From: Pseudomonadota bacterium
GTDB lineage: Bacteria; Pseudomonadota; Alphaproteobacteria; Sphingomonadales; Sphingomonadaceae
DNA length: 12,748 bases
Assembly: GCA_023390675.1 (NCBI GenBank)
Contig: JAEWCK010000161.1
Location: forward strand, 1-12,748
Direction: 5' to 3'
Shown piece after piece: positions 1 to 5,805 of the stretch. The notes under the pieces were generated by a model. That model was not told the DNA's origin. It did no database searches and was given only the letters and a program-made list of their open reading frames with translations. The stretch's first letter is position 1, and the number at the start of each line of letters is the position of its first letter. The position numbers and the translations under genes are program-made.

Positions 1-416
1 CGCTCGCGTAGCGCCGGCTTCGCAGCCTCGAGCGCGCGCGCGATCGCGCCCAGATCGGCGGGAAGCTCGGCCTCGAGCCGCTGGCGCAGCGCCGCCGCGA
101 GCCCCGCCGAAACCCCGCCGGTCCCCACCGCCACCAGCACCGGATCGCGCTCGACGATCGCGGGGAGCGTGAAGTCGCAGAGATCGGGGCGGTCGACGGT
201 GTTCACCAGCACGCCGCGAGAACGCAGCTGGGCGACCACGGGTTCGGGATCGGGCTGCGCGACGATCGCGAGGCTCGCTTGCGCCTCCGCGCCGACGATC
301 GCTGCGCCCGCGCGTTCGAGCAGCCGCCGCTTGGCGTCCGCCGCCTCGCCCTCGCCCACCAATATGACCGGCCGCCCCGCCAGCTTCACGAAGATCGGCA
401 GGGCGGCGAGCGTCAT
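1..416 (-). CDS. cysG: Siroheme synthase, precorrin-2 dehydrogenase/ferrochelatase type (CysG N-terminal/Met8-like), 3' end off window
   Basis: This enzyme oxidises precorrin-2 to sirohydrochlorin with NAD and inserts iron to give siroheme, the cofactor of sulfite and nitrite reductases. It acts in the cytosol. I translated the minus strand by hand: 138 residues are present and the frame is still open at base 1. The start is the ATG at 416-414, which overlaps the lysA stop as ATGA. The protein begins MTLAALPIFVKLAGRP and has a Rossmann-like stretch VILVGEGEAADAKRRLL. It continues with the family blocks VNTVDRPDLCDFTLPAI and VLVAVGTGGVSAGLAAALR, then LEAELPADLG. The Asp of the VD pair fits the family's catalytic Asp. 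Compared with E. coli CysG, roughly 25-30 residues are missing between the first Rossmann half and the LAIVA strand, so the fold is compact. No methyltransferase domain can be judged because the 3' part lies outside. The family call is firm; the symbol is less so, since only the CysG N-terminal half is implied. Confidence 0.85.
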   Translation of the reverse strand, partial: MTLAALPIFVKLAGRPVILVGEGEAADAKRRLLERAGAAIVGAEAQASLAIVAQPDPEPVVAQLRSRGVLVNTVDRPDLCDFTLPAIVERDPVLVAVGTGGVSAGLAAALRQRLEAELPADLGAIARALEAAKPALRE

Positions 417-1672
417 TTCAGCCAGTCCGGCACGTGCTCCTCGGCCATGATCGTCTCGGCCGAGATGCGCTCCGCCACGACTTCGAACCGATCGCCCGAG
501 ACGAGCACTTCGGGCACCAAGGCGCGGCTGTTGTAGGTCGAGGCCATCGTCGCGCCGTACGCGCCGCCGCTCAGCAGCACCGCCAGGTCGCCGCCCGCCA
601 CCTTGTCGACTTCGCGGTTCTTGAGGAACACGTCGCTGCTCTCGCACACCGGCCCGGCGACGTTCGCGACGAAAGTCTCGCCGCTGGGCTTCACCGCCGC
701 GAAGCCGTGATATGCATCATAGAGCGCGACGCGCGCGAGGTCGTTCATCGCCGCGTCGACCACCACCCAGGGATTGGTCACGCCGGGCTTGACCCACAGC
801 ACTTCGGTCAGCAGCACCCCGGCATTGGCCGAGATCACCCGGCCCGGCTCGAACATCAGCTCGACGTCCCAGCCCCTCGTCACGCGCGCGACCATCTCGC
901 CGAAGGCCTGCGCAGTCGGCGGCGCGTCGCCGGGCTTGTACGGGACGCCCAGCCCGCCGCCGAGATCGACATGCGTGATCTGGTGCCCCGCCGCGCGCAG
1001 CTCGGCCACCAGCCTGCCGACGCGTTCGAACGCCGCCTCGAGCGGGTCGAGCCCGAGCAGCTGGCTGCCGATATGCACTGCTACGCCGCGCAGATCGATC
1101 CCGTCGAGCTTCGCCAGCCGATCGAAGATCGCGGGTGCCTGGTCGATCGGCAGCCCGAACTTGTTTTCGGCCTTGCCGGTCGAGATCTTCTCGTGGGTGC
1201 CCGCATCGACGTCGGGATTGACGCGCAATGCGGCCGGGGCGGTCATGCCCCTGGCATGCGCGATTCCCGCGAGCACCACGCCTTCTTCCTCGAGCTCGAG
1301 GTTGAACTGGCCGATCCCCGCATCGAGCGCCTGCGCCAGCTCCTTGCGCGTCTTGCCGACGCCCGAGAAGACCACGTCCTTCGCCGGGATGCCGGCAGCC
1401 AGCGCGCGCGCCAGCTCGCCGCCCGAGACGACGTCGGCGCCATAGCCTTCGTTGGCGAGCAGGCGCAGCACGGCGAGGTTCGGATTGGCTTTGACGGCAA
1501 AGGCGACATGGTGGCGCCCGACCGGCTTCAGCCCTTCGCGGAAGTCGCGCGCGAAGCGCTGGAAGGCCGCGGTCGAATAGACATAGACGGGAGTCCCCAC
1601 GGCCTCGGCGATGCGGGACAGCGGAACGTTCTCGGCGTGCAACTCGCCGCCGATCAGCGAAAATTCGGTCAC
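413..1672 (-). CDS. lysA: Diaminopimelate decarboxylase
   Basis: This PLP enzyme decarboxylates meso-diaminopimelate to L-lysine, the last step of lysine synthesis, in the cytosol. The protein is 419 residues from a GTG at 1672-1670; an AGGA lies 7-8 bases upstream. The frame stays open to 1876, but that part runs through the lipoprotein gene and does not resemble the family, so I reject the longer start. Landmarks: YVYSTAAF near residue 30; AFAVKANPN with the Schiff-base Lys at 61; the PLP-phosphate loop LGGGLGVPY; FEPGR; PVCESSDVF with active-site Cys near 343; and GAYGATMASTYN near the C-terminus. The order and length match LysA and the alanine-racemase-type barrel fold III. The gene lies 13 bp after the LptM-like gene and overlaps siroheme synthase by 4 bp, so it is inside an operon. 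Nothing seems broken. Confidence 0.97.
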   Translation of the reverse strand: MTEFSLIGGELHAENVPLSRIAEAVGTPVYVYSTAAFQRFARDFREGLKPVGRHHVAFAVKANPNLAVLRLLANEGYGADVVSGGELARALAAGIPAKDVVFSGVGKTRKELAQALDAGIGQFNLELEEEGVVLAGIAHARGMTAPAALRVNPDVDAGTHEKISTGKAENKFGLPIDQAPAIFDRLAKLDGIDLRGVAVHIGSQLLGLDPLEAAFERVGRLVAELRAAGHQITHVDLGGGLGVPYKPGDAPPTAQAFGEMVARVTRGWDVELMFEPGRVISANAGVLLTEVLWVKPGVTNPWVVVDAAMNDLARVALYDAYHGFAAVKPSGETFVANVAGPVCESSDVFLKNREVDKVAGGDLAVLLSGGAYGATMASTYNSRALVPEVLVSGDRFEVVAERISAETIMAEEHVPDWLK

Positions 1673-1685
1673 TGCAATTCCTGGA

Positions 1686-1922
1686 TCAGTTGGACGGCGG
1701 CAGGTCGTATTTGTCGCTGCGGCGCTCGTCGCTGCTTTCGATGAGGTCGTCGCTACGCGCCGGGCGGGTCTGCACCGGCGGCTGGAGCAGATCGCCCGGC
1801 GTGGGCGTGGCCGCCGCACCATAGGGTGCGGGGGGCAGCGCCGCGCCGGGCGCGGGTTTGAGCTCCTCGCGCGCACCGCAGCCCGCGAGCATCAGCCCTG
1901 CCACCACCACCAGCCGCTTCAT
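1686..1922 (-). CDS. Small LptM/LppL-like lipoprotein between argH and lysA
   Basis: This encodes a 78-residue lipoprotein. The start is Met-Lys-Arg followed by a short hydrophobic stretch and the lipobox L12-A-G-C15, so the mature form would begin with lipidated Cys15-Gly. Gly at +2 is not the inner-membrane retention signal of E. coli, so outer-membrane sorting is expected. The rest is Pro- and Ala-rich and looks disordered; it ends with a charged segment and DLPPSN. The ATG at 1922-1920 overlaps the argH stop as ATGA, and lysA begins 13 bp after its stop. In gammaproteobacteria the lipoprotein gene just upstream of lysA is lptM (yifL, also called lppL), whose product helps LptD, the LPS export channel, form its disulfides. 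The shared position and the LAGCG start followed by LKPAP suggest an LptM relative. The lipoprotein call is secure; the LptM function is inference. Confidence 0.85.
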   Translation of the reverse strand: MKRLVVVAGLMLAGCGAREELKPAPGAALPPAPYGAAATPTPGDLLQPPVQTRPARSDDLIESSDERRSDKYDLPPSN

Positions 1923-3298
1923 CGCTTTTCCTCCTCGCGCACCTTGCGGGCCGCCGCGATCGCCGCGTGCACCCGCACCGGCGCCGTTCCGCCGAAGCTC
2001 GTCCGGCTCGATACCGAAGCATCGACGCTCAGAACGTCATATACCCGTTCGTCGATCCGTGCGTCGATTTCCTTGAGCGCATCGATCGATAACTGATCGA
2101 GCCTGATTCCGCCCGCTTCCGCCGCCGCCACCGCGCGCCCGGTGATGTGGTGCGCCTCGCGGAACGGTACGCCGCCCTCGCGCACCAGCCAGTCGGCAAG
2201 GTCGGTCGCGGTCGAGAAGCCGCTCTCAGCGAGCGCGCGCATCCTGTCCGTGCGAAAGTTCGCGCTCTCGACCATCCCGGTCATCGCCGCGATGCTCAAG
2301 GCGAGCAGGTCGTGCGCCTCGAACACCGGCGGCTTGTCGTCCTGCATGTCCTTCGAATACGCGAGCGGCAGCCCCTTCATCGTGATCATCAGGCTGACGA
2401 GCGCGCCCGCGATCCGCCCGCTATGCCCGCGCACCAGCTCGGCCGCATCGGGGTTGCGCTTCTGCGGCATGATCGAGCTGCCCGTCGACCATTGGTCGGA
2501 CAGGCTGACGAAGCCGAAGGGCTGGCTCGCCCAGATCACGAATTCCTCGGCCAGCCGGCTCAGATGCAGGCTGCATTGCGCCGCTGCGGTCAGATATTCG
2601 ATCGCGAAGTCGCGGTCGGAGACCGAATCGAGCGAGTTGCGCGTCGGTCCGTCGAAGCCGAGCGCCCTTGCCGTCGCCTCGCGGTCGAGCGGAAAGCCGG
2701 TCCCGGCAAGCGCCGCCGACCCGAGCGGGCACAGGTTCATCCGCGCGCGCGCGTCGCGGAGCCGCGAGCGGTCGCGCGCGAACATCTCGAAATAGGCCAT
2801 CAGATGATGCCCGAGCGTCACCGGCTGCGCGCTCTGCAGATGCGTGAAGCCCGGCATCACGCTCCCGGCATGCTCTTCCGCACGATTCAGCAGCGCGTCC
2901 TGCAATGCGCCGAGCGCCGCATCGGCCTCGTCGATCGCGTCGCGCACCCACAGCCGGAAATCGGTCGCGACCTGGTCGTTGCGCGAGCGTGCGGTGTGCA
3001 GCCTCCCCGCCGCCGGGCCGATCGCGTCCGACAGCCGGCTCTCGGCGAGCATGTGGATGTCCTCCAGGGCCAGGTCCTCGGGCACGCCGTTCGCCTCGAA
3101 CGCGGCCGCCACCTGGTCGAGCCCCGCCGCGATCGCCGCCGCGTCTTCCGCGGATACGATCCCCTGCGCGCCCAGCATGGCCGCATGCGCCTTGCTCCCG
3201 CGCAGATCCTGCCGCCACATCCGCTTGTCGAAGGGGATCGAGGCGTTTATCTCGCGCATCACCGCGGACGGGCCTTCGGCGAAGCGCCCTCCCCACAT
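1919..3298 (-). CDS. argH: Argininosuccinate lyase
   Basis: ArgH cleaves argininosuccinate to arginine and fumarate, the final step of arginine synthesis, in the cytosol as a homotetramer. The protein is 459 residues from the ATG at 3298-3296, right for the family. It opens with MWGGRF, close to the conserved N-terminus of ArgH (E. coli MALWGGRF). Further landmarks are TARSRNDQV at about 102-110, GFTHLQSAQPVT with the conserved His at 153, and the fumarase-superfamily signature GSSIMPQKRNPD at about 273-284, which carries the mobile-loop catalytic Ser. The reading frame stays open upstream to 3613, but the extra part is antisense to the tlpA-like gene and has no ATG, GTG or TTG near the family start. 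An AAGGA lies about 13 bases upstream of the ATG, rather far for a ribosome site. It heads the argH-lipoprotein-lysA-siroheme operon. Confidence 0.97.
   Translation of the reverse strand: MWGGRFAEGPSAVMREINASIPFDKRMWRQDLRGSKAHAAMLGAQGIVSAEDAAAIAAGLDQVAAAFEANGVPEDLALEDIHMLAESRLSDAIGPAAGRLHTARSRNDQVATDFRLWVRDAIDEADAALGALQDALLNRAEEHAGSVMPGFTHLQSAQPVTLGHHLMAYFEMFARDRSRLRDARARMNLCPLGSAALAGTGFPLDREATARALGFDGPTRNSLDSVSDRDFAIEYLTAAAQCSLHLSRLAEEFVIWASQPFGFVSLSDQWSTGSSIMPQKRNPDAAELVRGHSGRIAGALVSLMITMKGLPLAYSKDMQDDKPPVFEAHDLLALSIAAMTGMVESANFRTDRMRALAESGFSTATDLADWLVREGGVPFREAHHITGRAVAAAEAGGIRLDQLSIDALKEIDARIDERVYDVLSVDASVSSRTSFGGTAPVRVHAAIAAARKVREEEKR
3225..3253 (+). promoter_or_regulatory. Possible promoter for the TlpA-like gene, inside argH
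   Basis: TTGTCG at 3225-3230 and TATCTC at 3248-3253 are separated by exactly 17 bases. The predicted start of transcription would be near 3260, giving a leader of about 37-55 bases. It lies within the first codons of argH on the other strand. The -10 matches the consensus at only three positions, so this is a candidate chosen mainly because a promoter must exist here. Confidence 0.3.
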
Positions 3299-3863
3299 GG
3301 CATTGGAGCTGTCCTTGCGCTCGGCGATCGGTCTTCTCCTCCTGGGCGCTGCCCTGATCGGCGGTTGCGATAGGCAATCCCAGCCCGGAAGCCAAGCAAA
3401 GCAATCCCATGCCCCGGTGAAGCTCGAGCACCTCGAGCGCAGCCATAAGGGGGAAGCCGCGCCCGGCACGCAGTTCCTCGATCCCGAAGGCAAGCGGACC
3501 AGCCTCGCCGCGTTCAGGGGCAAGCCGGTGCTGCTCAACCTCTGGGCGACCTGGTGCATCCCCTGCGTCAAGGAAATGCCCACCCTTGATGCGCTCGCGG
3601 GGAAAAAGAACAATCAAATCAAAGTGATAACCCTGAGCCAAGATCTGAAGGGCAAGGAAGTCGTCACCCCCTGGCTCGCCAAGGCCGGCTTCAGGCACCT
3701 CGAGCCCTGGACCGATCCGGACACGGCCTTCAGTGTAAACCAGAACGTAAACCTGCCCACCACGATCCTCTACGATTCGGCGGGCAAGGAAGTGTGGCGC
3801 GTCACCGGCGACCTCGACTGGACCGGACCCGAAGCTACCGCGCTTCTCGCCGAGGCCAGCTAG
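3297..3863 (+). CDS. TlpA/ResA-like thiol-disulfide oxidoreductase lipoprotein
   Basis: This is a membrane-anchored periplasmic thioredoxin-fold protein, expected to reduce or exchange disulfides in exported proteins such as apocytochrome c. From the ATG at 3297 it has 188 residues. There is a hydrophobic signal, a lipobox ending IGGC with Cys24, and a linker rich in Gln, Lys and Ser. A thioredoxin-like domain of the TlpA type follows. Its active site is WCIPC (Cys87, Cys90) after NLWATW, and the cis-proline is in NLPTTILYD (Pro154). Start choice matters: the ATG at 3297 has no ribosome site and shares CATG with the argH start. An in-frame TTG at 3315 has GGAG six bases upstream and would give an 18-residue signal starting M-R-S-A with a cleaner n-region. 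I report the ATG but consider the TTG at least as likely. rutB follows after 40 bp. Confidence 0.9.
   Translation: MALELSLRSAIGLLLLGAALIGGCDRQSQPGSQAKQSHAPVKLEHLERSHKGEAAPGTQFLDPEGKRTSLAAFRGKPVLLNLWATWCIPCVKEMPTLDALAGKKNNQIKVITLSQDLKGKEVVTPWLAKAGFRHLEPWTDPDTAFSVNQNVNLPTTILYDSAGKEVWRVTGDLDWTGPEATALLAEAS
3304..3317 (+). promoter_or_regulatory. Ribosome site and alternative TTG start of the TlpA-like gene
   Basis: GGAG at 3305-3308 lies six bases before an in-frame TTG at 3315-3317. The annotated ATG at 3297 is preceded only by pyrimidines. Translation from the TTG gives a compact lipoprotein signal with one Arg in the n-region and removes the overlap with the argH start. Confidence 0.5.
3367..3395 (-). 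promoter_or_regulatory. Possible promoter for the argH operon, inside the TlpA-like gene
   Basis: Read on the minus strand, TTGGCT (3395-3390) is followed after 17 bases by TATCGC (3372-3367). Transcription would begin near 3360, about 60 bases before the argH ATG. The site covers the lipobox-Cys codon and those after it in the divergent gene. Four of six -35 and three of six -10 bases match the general consensus, so this is a modest candidate. Confidence 0.3.
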
Positions 3864-3903
3864 CTTCTTGCGCAGCCCCGGTTTCTCGGGAACACTCGCG
3901 CAA

Positions 3904-4644
3904 ATGACGGGCGAGCCCCCAATAGAGCCTGGCGTAGGCCGCGACTTGAGCGGCCCCCGCATCGTCACCCTCCCCGCGCGCCCCGAGCCGATCCGCGTGA
4001 ATGCGGACGAGACCGCGATCGTCGTGATCGACATGCAGAATGCCTATGCCTCGCCCGGCGGATATGTCGATCTGGCGGGGTTCGACATCACGGGCGCCGC
4101 CGGCACGATCGGCAAGATCGCTTCGGTGCTCGATACCGCGCGCGCCGCGGGGGTGACCGTGATCTATCTCCAGAACGGCTGGGACCCCGATTATGTCGAG
4201 GCGGGCGGCCCGGGATCGCCCAACTGGCACAAGTCCAATGCGCTGAAGACGATGCGCGCGAAGCCCGAGCTCAAGGGGCAACTCCTCGCCCGCGGCGGAT
4301 GGGACTACGACCTCGTCGAAGCGTTGAAGCCCCAGCCCGGAGACATCACGCTTCACAAGACCCGCTATTCGGCCTTCTTCAACTCGCAGCTCGATTCGAC
4401 GCTGCGCGCACGCGGTATCCGCAACATCGTCTTCGTCGGCATCGCCACCAATGTCTGCGTCGAGAGCACGCTCCGCGACGGCTTCCACCTCGAATATTTC
4501 GGGGTGATGCTCGAAGACGCTACGCATCATCTGGGACCTCCGATGATGCAGGAAGCCACCGTCTACAATGTCGAGAAATTCTTCGGCTGGGTCTCCACCA
4601 CCGCCGATTTCTGCGGCAGCTTCGGCCAATTGCCCAGGGAGTGA
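3904..4644 (+). CDS. rutB: Ureidoacrylate amidohydrolase RutB (isochorismatase family)
   Basis: RutB hydrolyses the ureidoacrylate product of RutA to 3-aminoacrylate and carbamate in the Rut uracil-degradation pathway, in the cytosol. The 246-residue protein tracks E. coli RutB nearly throughout: VVIDMQNAYASPGGYVDLAG, then NGWDPDYVEAGGPGSPNWHK, ALKTMR, and ATNVCVESTLRDGFHLEYFG. The Asp-Lys-Cys triad is visible as Asp43 in IDMQN, Lys in LHKTRYSAFFN (about 152) and Cys in ATNVCVE (about 185). I chose the ATG at 3904. A TTG at 3868 would add 12 residues unlike the family. The chosen start still carries about 19 more residues than E. coli, and no strong ribosome site is seen, so a start slightly downstream is possible. 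A weak 4-bp stem (3877-3880/3887-3890) between tlpA and rutB has no T run, so co-transcription with tlpA is possible. rutC begins 4 bp after its stop. Confidence 0.95.
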   Translation: MTGEPPIEPGVGRDLSGPRIVTLPARPEPIRVNADETAIVVIDMQNAYASPGGYVDLAGFDITGAAGTIGKIASVLDTARAAGVTVIYLQNGWDPDYVEAGGPGSPNWHKSNALKTMRAKPELKGQLLARGGWDYDLVEALKPQPGDITLHKTRYSAFFNSQLDSTLRARGIRNIVFVGIATNVCVESTLRDGFHLEYFGVMLEDATHHLGPPMMQEATVYNVEKFFGWVSTTADFCGSFGQLPRE

Positions 4645-4648
4645 CACG

Positions 4649-5032
4649 ATGCCCTTCGAACCGATCAATCCGCCGCAATTCCCCACGCCCATCGCACCCT
4701 ATTCGGCCGGCGCCAGGGCGGGGAATACCGTCTATGTCTCGGGCGTGCTCGCCTTGGGCGAAGGCGGCGCGGTGCTCCACGTCGGCGATGCCGCGGCGCA
4801 GACGCGCCACGTGCTCGAGGTCATCAAGACCACGCTCGAGGCCGCCGGCGCGAGCATGGCCGACGTCGCGATGAATCACATCTTCCTCAAGGACCTCGGC
4901 GACTATGCCGCGTTCAATGCGGTCTATGCCGAATATTTCCCGGGCGCGAAGCCCGCGCGCTACTGCATCAAGTGCGATCTGGTGAAGCCCGATTGCCTCG
5001 TCGAGATCGCCTCGGTGGCGCATATCGGCTGA
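4649..5032 (+). CDS. rutC: 3-aminoacrylate deaminase RutC (RidA/YjgF family)
   Basis: RutC speeds the breakdown of 3-aminoacrylate to malonic semialdehyde and ammonia, clearing a reactive enamine made by RutB. It is a 127-residue member of the RidA/YjgF trimer family, matching the 128 residues of E. coli RutC. Shared blocks are VYVSGVLAL, AQTRHVLEVIKTTLEAAG, ASMADVAMNHIFLKD, the EYFPG segment, and KPARYCIKCDLVKPD followed by LVEIASVAHIG. The Arg in KPAR and the following Cys lie in the pocket region of this family. The start at 4649 is preceded by AGGGAG, which overlaps the end of rutB, at a good distance. The stop TGA shares its last A with the rutD ATG (TGATG), which points to coupled translation. 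Confidence 0.95.
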   Translation: MPFEPINPPQFPTPIAPYSAGARAGNTVYVSGVLALGEGGAVLHVGDAAAQTRHVLEVIKTTLEAAGASMADVAMNHIFLKDLGDYAAFNAVYAEYFPGAKPARYCIKCDLVKPDCLVEIASVAHIG

Positions 5033-5802
5033 TGCCGCGCGCCGCCGGGCTCTATTACGAGGAACATGGCAGCGGGGAGCCGCTGATCCTTTCCTCGGGG
5101 ATGGGCGGGTCGGCCAATTACTGGCGGCCCAACATCGCGGCGCTCGCCGAACGCTTCCACGTCATCGCCTATGACCATCGCGGTACCGGTCGCTCCGATC
5201 CGACGGTCACGCCGCGGATCGAGAGCATCGGCGACGACATGGCCGCGCTGATGGACGCGCTGGACATCTCGCGAGTCTCGATCCTCGGCCACGCGATCGG
5301 CGGGATGGGCGGGCTCGCCCTCGCGCTCGAAGCGCCCGATCGCGTCGACCGGCTCGTCATCGTCAATGGGTGGGGGCGGCTCGATCCCTACACCGCGCGC
5401 TGCTTCGCGACGCGGCTGGCGCTGCTTCGCGCATTGGGGCCCGCCGCCTATGTCCACGCTCAGCCGATCTTCCTCTTCCCGCCGCAATGGATTTCGGAGC
5501 ATCACGCGCAGCTCGAAGCCGAGGCGCCGCATCACGTCGCGGCCTTCCCCGCCGCGATGATCGAGCAGCGCATTCTCGCAACCTGCGCCTTCGACGTGCT
5601 CGACCGGCTCGGCGATCTCGCGGTGCCCGTGCTGCTGCTGTCGAGCGCCGACGACACGCTGGTGCCGCCCGCCTGTTCGGCGCGGCTTGCGCAAGCGATT
5701 CCACAGGCGCAGCATGTCGAGATGCAATGGGGCGGACACGCCTGCAACGTGACCGATCCCGCGGGCTTCAACGCCCATATTCTGGCTTTTCTGGGGGATT
5801 AG
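5032..5802 (+). CDS. rutD: RutD, alpha/beta-hydrolase-fold protein of pyrimidine degradation
   Basis: RutD is proposed to help clear an intermediate of the Rut pathway (aminoacrylate or carbamate hydrolysis); its exact reaction is less certain than that of its neighbours. The 256-residue protein shows the alpha/beta-hydrolase fold: LSSGMGGSANYW for the oxyanion region, YDHRGTGRSD, an elbow GHAIGG, VNGWGRLDPYT in the cap, SSADDTLVP with the acid at 207/208, and GGHACNVTDP with His236. The elbow position is Ala88, not Ser. E. coli RutD, as I recall it, also has GHALGA there, so this is a trait of the family and not decay. Blocks RCF, FLFPPQW and the C-terminal GGHACNVTDP are RutD-like rather than generic hydrolase. 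The start overlaps rutC by one base and has no ribosome site of its own. rutA follows after 3 bp. Confidence 0.92.
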   Translation: MPRAAGLYYEEHGSGEPLILSSGMGGSANYWRPNIAALAERFHVIAYDHRGTGRSDPTVTPRIESIGDDMAALMDALDISRVSILGHAIGGMGGLALALEAPDRVDRLVIVNGWGRLDPYTARCFATRLALLRALGPAAYVHAQPIFLFPPQWISEHHAQLEAEAPHHVAAFPAAMIEQRILATCAFDVLDRLGDLAVPVLLLSSADDTLVPPACSARLAQAIPQAQHVEMQWGGHACNVTDPAGFNAHILAFLGD

Positions 5803-5805
5803 CAC

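Noticed and set aside
434..1744. Plus-strand open frame of 436 codons opposite lysA
   Set aside because: It is a shadow of lysA: composition rich in Arg, His, Ala and Gln, no domain recognised, no ribosome site.
1673..1876. N-terminal extension of LysA by 68 residues
   Set aside because: It overlaps the lipoprotein gene, is Arg/Pro/Ser-rich, and is absent from known LysA proteins; the GTG at 1672 fits.
3336..3343. AGGAGGAG on the minus strand upstream of argH, like a strong ribosome site
   Set aside because: No usable in-frame start lies at the right distance; the bases encode a run of Leu codons in the TlpA-like signal peptide.
2147..3373. Plus-strand open frames opposite argH
   Set aside because: Antisense to a well-conserved enzyme; no family likeness.
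3299..3613. N-terminal extension of ArgH by about 105 residues
   Set aside because: It is antisense to the TlpA-like gene, and MWGGRF is the family's natural start.
3877..3890. Hairpin between the TlpA-like gene and rutB as a terminator
   Set aside because: Only 4 bp of stem and no T run follow; too weak to call.
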